Assembly (NCBI GenBank): GCA_024636135.1
Contig: JAGXHP010000066.1
Span: 1 to 6,976, forward strand
Direction of reading: 5' to 3'
DNA: 6,976 bases
Source of the DNA: Chloroflexota bacterium
GTDB taxonomy: Bacteria > Chloroflexota > Limnocylindria > QHBO01
The position numbers and the translations under genes are program-made. The notes under the pieces are model-generated. The model was not told where the DNA came from. It was given only the letters and a program-made list of their open reading frames with translations, and made no database searches. Position 1 is the stretch's first letter; each line of letters starts with the position of its first letter. This document shows, in pieces, positions 1 to 5,519 of the stretch.

Positions 1-550
1 CGAACTGCCCGGGGAAGAACCCGAAGCCGAGGGCATCGTCGCCGTAGCCGGGCATGGTCGGGTCGGTCACGGCAAACCCGTTGTTGTTGAGGTCGAAGCC
101 CGAGGCGATGCCGGTGTTCGACGGCGCCACGAAGACGTGGGGGTACTGGATCGGCGCCTGGCCGTTCTGGCTCACGCCAAGGTAGTTGGCCTGGAATGCA
201 GCCGTCAGGGCGTTGCCGGTGACCGGCCCGTCGACGTAGTCGAACTCGTTGACGAGCAGAACCTCGGGCCGCGTGCGCTGGATGATCTCGGCCACCGCGG
301 CGGCCTGCGCGCGGCGCCCGCGGAGTGCGGCGTCGGGTTCGGCCGGGTCGAATGGCGCGGAGAGGTCGCTCAGTGCCTGGCCGGCGGCTCCGCGGTTCAG
401 CGACGCATTGAAGGTCGCGAAGCGGACCGCTTCGGGCGGGCCCTTTGCCTCGGCTGGCGGAGCGATCAACAGGGTCGACAGTGCCATGAGCAGCGCAATC
501 AGAAGCGCAGCGGCGGCGCGGGCGTCGTGCATCGCACGTTGGGTGGTCAT
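1..550 (-). CDS. Secreted endonuclease/exonuclease/phosphatase (EEP) family protein, N-terminal part
   Basis: Read on the minus strand from ATG at 550-548, the frame stays open for 183 codons and leaves the window at base 1, so the C-terminus is missing. Residues 1-35 look like a Sec signal peptide: a short basic start, a hydrophobic stretch around 12-30, and a probable cleavage site after PPAEA (31-35). There is no lipobox cysteine, so the protein is probably released or wall-associated. The mature part opens with RFATFNASLNR (43-53), the first EEP strand with its metal-site Asn48, followed by VLLVNEFDY (97-105), where Glu102 is the expected metal-binding glutamate. A polar DLNNNG segment follows at 153-158. 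EEP enzymes are metal-dependent phosphoesterases acting on nucleic acids, phospholipids or sugar phosphates; the substrate cannot be told here. GAGG lies 5 bases before the start, which supports it weakly. It is divergent from purE and has no evident link to purine synthesis. Confidence 0.85.
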   Translation of the reverse strand, partial: MTTQRAMHDARAAAALLIALLMALSTLLIAPPAEAKGPPEAVRFATFNASLNRGAAGQALSDLSAPFDPAEPDAALRGRRAQAAAVAEIIQRTRPEVLLVNEFDYVDGPVTGNALTAAFQANYLGVSQNGQAPIQYPHVFVAPSNTGIASGFDLNNNGFAVTDPTMPGYGDDALGFGFFPGQF

Positions 551-616
551 CGCGGCCTCGCTGTGGAAGTGTGGCCCCCATTGCAGCACATGACCGGCCC
601 TCGGCGCGAGTCGGGC

Positions 617-622
617 TATCCT
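617..622 (+). promoter_or_regulatory. Putative -10 element of purE, leaderless type
   Basis: TATCCT matches the TANNNT -10 pattern and ends 7 bases before the purE ATG at 630, so transcription would begin at or next to the start codon. No Shine-Dalgarno sequence is present between the hexamer and the ATG. No convincing -35 hexamer is seen: ATGACC at 590-595 would leave a spacer of 21 bases, which is long. The reading is an inference from position and pattern. Confidence 0.45.
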
Positions 623-629
623 TCAGCGC

Positions 630-1115
630 ATGCCATCCATCGCCGTTGTGTGCGGCTCTCGATCGGATCTCGCCACGCTCAAGGGCTGTTTCGATGTCCT
701 CGATTCGTACGGGATCTCGTGGGAAGCATCGGTCATCAGCGCCCATCGCCAGGCCGATGCGCTCCACAACTACGTCGCGGAGGCCGAATCCTCCGGCGTC
801 CAGCTGTTCATCGGCGCGGCGGGCCTGGCGGCCCACCTGCCGGGCGTGCTGGCCAGCCTGACCGCCAAACCTGTCATCGGCATCCCCCTGGACGGTGGAT
901 CGCTGGGAGGCGCCGATGCGCTCTACGCCGTGGTCCAGATGCCTCCGGGCGTGCCGGTCGCGACGGTCGCCATCGGCTCAGCCGGCGCGAAGAACGCAGC
1001 CCACCTGGCGGCGCGAATCCTCGCGTTGTCCCATGGCGAGGTCGCCGACCGGGTCAATGCATTTCGGCGGGAACAGGCGGGGAACGCCGAGCTTCGGATC
1101 GACCCGCGGGCCTGA
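630..1115 (+). CDS. purE: N5-carboxyaminoimidazole ribonucleotide mutase, PurE
   Basis: A 161-residue cytosolic protein of normal length for the PurE (AIR carboxylase) family. Class I members move the carboxylate of N5-CAIR to give CAIR, step 6 of IMP synthesis, normally after PurK. Visible family marks are the nucleotide loop CGSRSDL (8-14), SAHRQAD (37-43) with His39 matching the catalytic His of E. coli PurE, GAAGLAAHLPG in the middle, the VQMPPGVPVATVAIG strand, and the C-terminal KNAAHLAARIL helix. The AAHLPG and VQMP segments point to class I. However, the usual SAHRTP or SAHRMP reads SAHRQA, and the usual GxDSLxS reads GADALYA. The ATG at 630 is the only sensible start, because it puts the family N-terminus at residue 4; no Shine-Dalgarno precedes it. 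No purK is adjacent. The gene is cut off from the other pur genes by an opposing DUF1003 gene, so it is probably its own transcription unit. Confidence 0.95.
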   Translation: MPSIAVVCGSRSDLATLKGCFDVLDSYGISWEASVISAHRQADALHNYVAEAESSGVQLFIGAAGLAAHLPGVLASLTAKPVIGIPLDGGSLGGADALYAVVQMPPGVPVATVAIGSAGAKNAAHLAARILALSHGEVADRVNAFRREQAGNAELRIDPRA

Positions 1116-1130
1116 GCGGCGAGACGCTCA
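1113..1130. terminator. Inverted repeat spanning both convergent stop codons, possible weak bidirectional terminator
   Basis: TGAGCG (1113-1118) and CGCTCA (1125-1130) are perfect reverse complements around a 6-base loop, GCGAGA. The left arm begins with the purE stop TGA, and the right arm ends with the complement of the DUF1003 stop. An alternative, mutually exclusive stem pairs GGCGAG (1118-1123) with CTCGCC (1132-1137). There is no T-tract on either side, so this is not a classical intrinsic terminator. A role in ending or stabilising the two convergent transcripts is possible but unproven. Confidence 0.3.
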
Positions 1131-1568
1131 CCTCGCCTCGAGGAGGCCCACGATCCGGCGTTCAAGCTCCAGGATCCGGCCATCGAGCTGCTCCACGCGC
1201 TCGAGGATGGCTCGATTCCCGCGAAGGAGCTCCTCGTTCTGTTGCTCCTCGACATCCGATTGGTGGGCCGCATGCTCGAGCGTCATTCGATCCCGGCGAG
1301 CGGCGCGGTTGCCCGCCAGCAGGATCAGCGGCGCGGCGTACGCGGCCTGGGTCGAGAAGGCGAGGTTGAGCAGGATGAACGGGAACGGGTCGAAGCTCAC
1401 GTTGAGCAGGTGGTAGACGTTCGTGCCGACCCAGGCCACCACGAGCGCGGTCTGGACGACGATGAACGTCCAGCTGCCCATGAAGCCGGTCACGCGATCG
1501 GCGATGCGTGCGCCGATCGGTGCGTCGACGATGAGCTCCCGATTCACCGGATGCCGGTAGTCCGCCAT
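1128..1568 (-). CDS. DUF1003 family membrane protein
   Basis: Minus strand, 146 residues from ATG at 1568-1566. The order is typical of DUF1003 proteins: a polar N-terminus (ADYRHPVNREL), an ADRVTGFMGSWTFI segment opening the first transmembrane helix (roughly residues 30-55), a short loop with FDPFPFILLNLAFSTQAAYA leading the second helix (about 63-87), an NRAARRDRM cytoplasmic stretch, and a charged C-terminal helix with coiled-coil character (about 100-145, rich in Glu, Arg and Leu). The family has no firmly established biochemical role; membership is from the motif, function is unknown. An upstream ATG at 1598 would add ten residues, but GAGGAG lies 5 bases before 1568, so the shorter form is chosen. 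The gene faces purE (12 bases between stops) and is divergent from purB (77 bases), so it interrupts the purine genes on the opposite strand. Confidence 0.88.
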   Translation of the reverse strand: MADYRHPVNRELIVDAPIGARIADRVTGFMGSWTFIVVQTALVVAWVGTNVYHLLNVSFDPFPFILLNLAFSTQAAYAAPLILLAGNRAARRDRMTLEHAAHQSDVEEQQNEELLRGNRAILERVEQLDGRILELERRIVGLLEAR

Positions 1569-1573
1569 GTTCG

Positions 1574-1579
1574 CTCCTC
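1574..1579 (-). promoter_or_regulatory. Ribosome binding site of the DUF1003 gene
   Basis: GAGGAG on the minus strand with a 5-base spacer to the ATG at 1568. It decides the start over the in-frame ATG at 1598. Confidence 0.7.
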
Positions 1580-1596
1580 GAGCCGTCAGTGGGCGC

Positions 1597-1602
1597 ATGG
1601 TA
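1597..1602 (-). promoter_or_regulatory. Possible -10 element of the DUF1003 gene
   Basis: TACCAT on the minus strand fits TANNNT and lies 28 bases before the chosen ATG, which would give a leader of about 20 bases containing the Shine-Dalgarno sequence. No -35 hexamer is obvious. It lies back to back with the proposed purB -10 (1634-1639), so the two promoters would share this short gap. Confidence 0.25.
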
Positions 1603-1633
1603 GGTCATCACTGCGTGAAGCCGACGTCCTCGG

Positions 1634-1639
1634 TATTCT
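1634..1639 (+). promoter_or_regulatory. Putative -10 element of purB and the downstream operon, leaderless type
   Basis: TATTCT fits TANNNT closely and ends 6 bases before the purB GTG at 1646. Those six bases (CGACGG) hold no Shine-Dalgarno sequence, so the transcript probably starts at the GTG or within a base or two. It is the same arrangement as at purE. No clear -35 was found. If correct, this promoter would drive purB through purQ. Confidence 0.45.
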
Positions 1640-1645
1640 CGACGG

Positions 1646-2953
1646 GTGATCGACCGGTACGCCCTGCCCGAGCTGCGCGAGATCTTCAGTGAGGCCCGCA
1701 AGCTCGATCTGTGGCTGCGGATCGAGCTCCTGGCCGTCGAGGCCATGCACGAGGCCGGGGTTGTCCCAACCGCCGACTGGGAGCGCATTCGGACCGCGGC
1801 AACGACCGTCGATGCGAGGCGGGCTCGCGAGATCGAGAAGGAGTCCCAGCACGACATCATCGCCTTCCTCCGCTCGGTCACCGAGAACCTGGGATCCGAG
1901 GGACGCTGGCTCCATTACGGCCTGACCAGCTCGGACGTGCTCGACACGGCGACGGCCGTGGTGCTGCGCGATGCGACGGCGGTCGTCGAGGGCGAGCTGG
2001 CGCGGCTCGTCGAGATCACGCAGCGCCTGGCGCGGCAGTACCGGGCCACGCCGATGGTCGGCCGCAGCCACGGGATCCACGCCGAGCCGATCACCTTCGG
2101 CTTCAAGGCCGCGGGATGGTTCGCCGAGCTGACCCGTGACGCGGATCGACTGGCACGCGCGCGGTCCCAGGTGGCGGTCGGCTCGATCTCCGGGGCGGTC
2201 GGAACGCACGCCAACGTGACCGAAGCGGTCGAGCGCCACATCCTCGCCGGCCTCGACCTCGAGGCCGATCCGGCCCCAACCCAGGTCGTCAGCCGCGATC
2301 GCCATGCCGAGCTGCTGACCGCCCTCGCCATCCTGGGCGGCAGCCTGGAGCGGATCGCGATCGAGATCCGCCATCTTCAGCGCACCGAGGTCGGGGAGGC
2401 GTTCGAGCCGTTCGGGTCCGGCCAACAGGGCAGCAGTGCCATGCCGCACAAGCGCAACCCGATCCTGGCCGAGCGGGTATCGGGCATGGCGCGCCTGCTG
2501 CGGGGCGATGCCCTCATCGGCCTCGAGAACATGGCGCTCTGGCACGAGCGCGACATCAGCCACAGCTCAGCCGAGCGGTTCGTCTTCGAGCGTGCGCTCG
2601 GGGTGGCGGCCTATGCGACCCGCACCCTGGGCGACATCCTCGATGGCCTCGAGGTCGACGCCGACCGCATGGCACGCAACCTCGACCAGCTCGGCGGCAT
2701 GGTGTATTCGGAGGCGCTCCTGCTGGCCATGATCGCGAAGGGTGCTGATCGCCAGTCTGCCTACCGACTGGTCCAGGCCGCCGCAAAGCGGACGTGGGCC
2801 GGCGAGGCAACCTTCCGCGAGGCGCTGGGCTCGGACCCCGCCGTTGGGGAGTGGCTCACGGCCGACGAGATCGATCGTGCCATGGACCTCGAGCACCACC
2901 TGGCCGGGATCGCGGTCACGTACCGCGCCCTCGGCCTCGACGACGCTCCGTAG
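1646..2953 (+). CDS. purB: Adenylosuccinate lyase, PurB
   Basis: A 435-residue cytosolic homotetrameric lyase of the fumarase/aspartase superfamily, of usual PurB length. It removes fumarate from SAICAR to give AICAR (step 8 of IMP synthesis) and from adenylosuccinate to give AMP. The GTG at 1646 puts the characteristic IDRYALPELREIF opening right at the N-terminus, so no longer form is needed. Visible active-site segments are SQHDIIAF (His69), HYGLTSSDVLDTA (from His90), GRSHGIHAEP with His142 matching the catalytic His141 of B. subtilis PurB, and the flexible signature loop SSAMPHKRNP (263-272), which carries the catalytic serine. The C-terminal third (about 350-430) is the ADSL C-terminal helical domain. 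All key residues are present. It is the first gene of a six-gene co-directional run; the next gene starts 11 bases after its TAG. Confidence 0.97.
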   Translation: MIDRYALPELREIFSEARKLDLWLRIELLAVEAMHEAGVVPTADWERIRTAATTVDARRAREIEKESQHDIIAFLRSVTENLGSEGRWLHYGLTSSDVLDTATAVVLRDATAVVEGELARLVEITQRLARQYRATPMVGRSHGIHAEPITFGFKAAGWFAELTRDADRLARARSQVAVGSISGAVGTHANVTEAVERHILAGLDLEADPAPTQVVSRDRHAELLTALAILGGSLERIAIEIRHLQRTEVGEAFEPFGSGQQGSSAMPHKRNPILAERVSGMARLLRGDALIGLENMALWHERDISHSSAERFVFERALGVAAYATRTLGDILDGLEVDADRMARNLDQLGGMVYSEALLLAMIAKGADRQSAYRLVQAAAKRTWAGEATFREALGSDPAVGEWLTADEIDRAMDLEHHLAGIAVTYRALGLDDAP

Positions 2954-2964
2954 CCATCGCGGTC

Positions 2965-3825
2965 GTGGAACGCTGGCGCGCGGTGGCCGGCGCATCGGCG
3001 CATCACGTGTCCGAGCACCCGGACCTGTGGGTGCCCGGAGCCCTCGGATGGCTGGTGAGCGTCGGGTGGATTCCGTTCATCGTGACGGTGATCCGGCCAC
3101 CGTCCGTGTCCGACCTGACCTTCGTCGGAGCGCGGCTCGTGACGTCGGGAGCGTGGCCCTGGAACGCGGTGATCGTCGGTGCCGGCGTGCTGGCCGTGGT
3201 CGGCATGGTGCTCGCCCTCGCGGCCGGCGCCAACGCCACCCTGATCGCTCTCGAGGAGCGCCGCGCGGCCCGTGTCGTCGACGCCATCCGGCTGTTCCAG
3301 GTGTCCGTCATGGCGGGGCTGCCCGCTGCGCTCGCGACGGGGACGCTCCTCGCCGCAGTCGCCGTCGTGGCGCCGGGCCAGTTCAACGCGCCGGACCCGC
3401 CAGGTGGCCCGCTGCTCAGCACGCTCGGCAGGCTGCTCCCGTTCCTCGTCCTCGTTGGCGCCACCGGTGTCGGCGCCCTGATGGTCGCCACGATCGGTGG
3501 CAGGCTCGCCGTGGCGCGACGGGTCGGCCCGCTTCGCGCCATCGCCGCGTCGACTCGCCACGTGCTCCGAGGCGCCGAGCTCCTGCATGCGGCCGCGTCG
3601 CTGCTCGCCGCCGGCCTCCTCATCGGGCTCGCCACCATGATGCTCGGGGTGCTGTGGGCGCCGATTCGCGCCGACCTCGGTGCGAATGGTGCGTTCGACC
3701 TCGCCACCGGCTCGCTGCTGGTAGGCTTCGTCGCGGTGTGGCTCGGCATCGTCCTGGCGGGCGGCGCCCTGCACGCATGGTCGGCCACCACGTGGTCGCG
3801 GCTCGTCGCGACCGACGCACCCTGA
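2965..3825 (+). CDS. Six-helix integral membrane protein of unknown function
   Basis: 286 residues starting at GTG 2965. I do not recognise a family. Hydrophobic segments at about 24-44, 67-92, 111-137, 157-179, 205-231 and 249-272 predict six transmembrane helices. Arg-rich stretches at 97-109 (EERRAARVVDAIR), 180-202 and the N-terminus suggest that both ends and those loops are cytoplasmic; the linkers at 45-66, 138-156 and 232-248 would be outside. There is no signal peptide, ATP-binding motif, metal ligand cluster or catalytic signature. Reading upstream in this frame gives no other start codon after the purB stop region, and no Shine-Dalgarno is seen, so translation is probably coupled to purB. 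It lies in the same run as purC, purS and purQ and 16 bases before the MgtC-like gene. A nucleobase or metabolite transport role, or a membrane anchor, can only be guessed. Confidence 0.8.
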   Translation: MERWRAVAGASAHHVSEHPDLWVPGALGWLVSVGWIPFIVTVIRPPSVSDLTFVGARLVTSGAWPWNAVIVGAGVLAVVGMVLALAAGANATLIALEERRAARVVDAIRLFQVSVMAGLPAALATGTLLAAVAVVAPGQFNAPDPPGGPLLSTLGRLLPFLVLVGATGVGALMVATIGGRLAVARRVGPLRAIAASTRHVLRGAELLHAAASLLAAGLLIGLATMMLGVLWAPIRADLGANGAFDLATGSLLVGFVAVWLGIVLAGGALHAWSATTWSRLVATDAP

Positions 3826-3841
3826 AGGACGTGAGCCACTC

Positions 3842-4336
3842 GTGGAAGACCTGACCCTCGCCACCCAGCTCGAGCTGACGGTGCGCCTGGTGGTAGCCCT
3901 CGTGCTCGGTGCGGTGATCGGCTGGGAGCGCGAGCTGCAGCGAATGCCGGCGGGCTTTCGGACCCACGCACTGGTGTCGTTGGGCGCGGCGATCTTCACC
4001 GTCGTCGGCGCGTATGCCTTCGTGGGATCGAACCCGGATCCGACGCGGGTTGCCGCGCAGATCGTGTCCGGGATCGGGTTCCTGGGCGGCGGCGCGATCC
4101 TGCACTATGGCGGGACCGTTCGCGGACTCACGACTGCCGCCTCCCTGTGGGCCGTGGCGGCCGTGGGAATGGCGGCCGGGGCCGGGCTCCTCATCATGGC
4201 GACGATCAGCACGGGCCTGATCATCGTCGCGCTGGAGGTCTTTCAACGGCTCGAGCGCATCGCGAAACGGCGGCTCAACATCCCGACCGGCCGAGCGCCG
4301 GCTCCGACGAACGACGAAGCCGAGGAGGGCGATTGA
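3842..4336 (+). CDS. MgtC/SapB family membrane protein
   Basis: 164 residues from GTG 3842. The core of the MgtC/SapB family is clear: RLVVALVLGAVIGWEREL (15-32), GFRTHALVSLGAAIF (38-52), an AQIVSGIGFLGGGAIL segment (72-87), and VRGLTTAASLWAVAAVGMA (93-111), followed by a last helix to about residue 133. This gives four or five membrane helices and a short charged, Pro-rich C-terminal tail. It is the short form, lacking the C-terminal ACT-like domain of Salmonella MgtC. In pathogens MgtC affects magnesium adaptation and F-type ATP synthase; the environmental short forms are mostly uncharacterised, so no transport activity is claimed. GAAGGA at 3824-3829 is 12 bases upstream, a poor spacing. 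Its 3' end carries the purC ribosome binding site, which ties its translation to purC. Confidence 0.92.
   Translation: MEDLTLATQLELTVRLVVALVLGAVIGWERELQRMPAGFRTHALVSLGAAIFTVVGAYAFVGSNPDPTRVAAQIVSGIGFLGGGAILHYGGTVRGLTTAASLWAVAAVGMAAGAGLLIMATISTGLIIVALEVFQRLERIAKRRLNIPTGRAPAPTNDEAEEGD
4322..4329 (+). promoter_or_regulatory. Ribosome binding site of purC
   Basis: GAGGAGGG lies inside the last codons of the MgtC-like gene, 9 bases before the ATG at 4339. It would be 21 bases from the next in-frame ATG at 4351, so it fixes the purC start at 4339. It is one of the strongest Shine-Dalgarno sequences in the window. Confidence 0.75.
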
Positions 4337-4338
4337 CG

Positions 4339-5235
4339 ATGACCGGTGCCATGCTGGCGACCGAGATCGAGGGACTGCAGCGCATTCACCGTGGGAAGGT
4401 GCGGGAGACCTACGAGGTCGACGATCGCCACCTCCTGCTGGTGGCGACCGACCGGCTGTCGGCGTTCGATGTCGTGTTTCCGCAGCCGATACCCGACAAG
4501 GGCGCGGTGCTGACCCGCCTCTCGGCGTGGTGGTTCGAGCAGCTTGGCGACCTGGGCCGTTCCCACTTCGTCAGCGCCGATCGCGACCGGTTGCCGGAGG
4601 CCGCGCAGTCGCCGGAGCTTGCCCCGCGCTCGATGCTCGTGCGGCGGGCGGAGCGCGTCGATGCCGAGTGCGTGGTACGCGGCTACCTCGCCGGGTCCGG
4701 CTGGGCGGAGTACCAGCGGGACGGAACGGTCTGCGGACACCGCCTGCCGGATGGCCTCCGCGAAGCCGATCGGCTCCCGGAGCCGATCTTCACGCCGTCG
4801 ACCAAGGCCGAGATCGGGCACGACGAGAACATCAGCCGGGAGCAGCTGGCGGACCTCGTCGGCGCAGACCTGGGGCGCCAGCTCGAGGAGCGATCGATCG
4901 CGCTCTACGCCGAGGGGGCGCGCCGCGCGGAGGCTGTCGGTCTGATCCTGGCCGACACGAAGTTCGAGTTCGGGTTCATTGACGGCGAGCTGGCCGTGAT
5001 CGACGAGGTCCTCACGCCCGATTCGTCGCGGTTCTGGGACGGCGACACGTATGCCCCCGGGTCGAGCCCGCAGAGCTTCGACAAGCAGTTCGTTCGTGAC
5101 TTCGTGGCGAATGCCGGCTGGAACAAGGAGCCGCCCGCCCCGGAGCTCCCGCAGGACGTCATCGACGGCACCCGGGACCGATACGTTGCCGCGTTCGAGC
5201 GACTCACCGGGCGCGGCTGGGACACATCGGCCTGA
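4339..5235 (+). CDS. purC: SAICAR synthetase, PurC
   Basis: 298 residues; a cytosolic ATP-dependent ligase that joins aspartate to CAIR to give SAICAR, step 7 of IMP synthesis. The length matches the longer PurC form (about 300 residues, as in yeast Ade1 and mycobacteria) rather than the roughly 240-residue E. coli/Bacillus form. Seen in order: the ATP-binding loop RGKVRETYEV (18-27), ATDRLSAFDVVF (36-47), IPDKGAVLTRLSAWWF (51-66), ECVVRGYLAGSGWAEY (110-125), FTPSTKAEIGHDENIS (151-166), LADTKFEFGF (204-213) and VIDEVLTPDSSRFW (220-233), then the QSFDKQFVRDF segment near the C-terminus. All expected blocks are intact. The start at 4339 is set by the strong ribosome binding site; the open frame continues upstream into the MgtC-like gene but that part is a shadow. 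The start is 2 bases after the MgtC-like stop, and purS begins 2 bases after its own stop. Confidence 0.97.
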   Translation: MTGAMLATEIEGLQRIHRGKVRETYEVDDRHLLLVATDRLSAFDVVFPQPIPDKGAVLTRLSAWWFEQLGDLGRSHFVSADRDRLPEAAQSPELAPRSMLVRRAERVDAECVVRGYLAGSGWAEYQRDGTVCGHRLPDGLREADRLPEPIFTPSTKAEIGHDENISREQLADLVGADLGRQLEERSIALYAEGARRAEAVGLILADTKFEFGFIDGELAVIDEVLTPDSSRFWDGDTYAPGSSPQSFDKQFVRDFVANAGWNKEPPAPELPQDVIDGTRDRYVAAFERLTGRGWDTSA

Positions 5236-5237
5236 CC

Positions 5238-5519
5238 ATGCGCTGGATCGCCGAAGTCCACGTGTCGCTGCGGTCGGGCATTGCCGATCCCGAGGGTCAG
5301 ACGATCGGATCCGGCCTGCGGGCGCTCGGCTACGACTCGGTCGCCGAGGTCCGCAGCGGGAAGCTGCTGCGGATCGTGTTCGACGCCGAGAGCTCTGACG
5401 CAGCGCAGGCGGCCGTCGCCGACATGTGCCGCCGGCTGCTGGCCAACCCGGTGATGGAGACCGCCACGTGGGAGCTCCGGGCCGATGAGCAGCAGGACGC
5501 CGAGCCGGCCAACCCGTGA
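5238..5519 (+). CDS. purS: FGAM synthase subunit PurS
   Basis: 93 residues. PurS is a small ferredoxin-like-fold protein that bridges PurQ and PurL in the three-part FGAM synthetase (step 4) of Gram-positive-type bacteria. The family pattern is visible: a first strand WIAEVHVSLRSG, ADPEGQTIGSGLRALGY, VAEVRSGKLLRIVF, and the end of the last helix MCRRLLANPVME. It is about ten residues longer than typical because of an acidic, Gln/Pro-rich tail (DEQQDAEPANP) that lies outside the fold. No Shine-Dalgarno is seen; the ATG follows the purC stop by 2 bases, so translation is probably coupled. Its stop overlaps the purQ start (GTGA). The presence of PurS implies a short PurL (about 700-800 residues) elsewhere in the genome rather than the large fused PurL. 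Confidence 0.95.
   Translation: MRWIAEVHVSLRSGIADPEGQTIGSGLRALGYDSVAEVRSGKLLRIVFDAESSDAAQAAVADMCRRLLANPVMETATWELRADEQQDAEPANP

Noticed and set aside
551..629. Purine riboswitch or other structured leader before purE
   Set aside because: The gap is 79 bases, shows no riboswitch core, and the -10-like hexamer lies right next to the start codon.
137..1369. Plus-strand open frame of 410 codons across the EEP gene, purE and DUF1003
   Set aside because: It crosses two strong genes and an intergenic gap in another frame, and the predicted protein is Arg/Gly-rich with no motif.
1569..1598. Longer DUF1003 start at ATG 1598
   Set aside because: The Shine-Dalgarno sequence is 5 bases from ATG 1568 and lies inside the longer form; the extra ten residues add nothing like the family.
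1586..2563. Minus-strand open frame of 325 codons opposite purB
   Set aside because: It lies antisense to the conserved PurB catalytic region and has no recognisable domain; a shadow of codon bias.
3826..3841. Possible magnesium-sensing leader before the MgtC-like gene
   Set aside because: Only 16 bases separate it from the upstream gene, which leaves no room for a riboswitch or leader peptide.
2761..3999. Long minus-strand open frame (412 codons) opposite purB, the membrane gene and the MgtC-like gene
   Set aside because: Its product is low-complexity Arg/Gly/Asp/His-rich sequence with no family motif. It spans three well-supported plus-strand genes and is the usual antisense shadow in high-GC DNA.
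4147..4338. N-terminal extension of PurC by 64 residues
   Set aside because: The extension is Gly/Arg/His-rich shadow sequence over the MgtC-like gene. The strong ribosome binding site and family alignment put the start at 4339.
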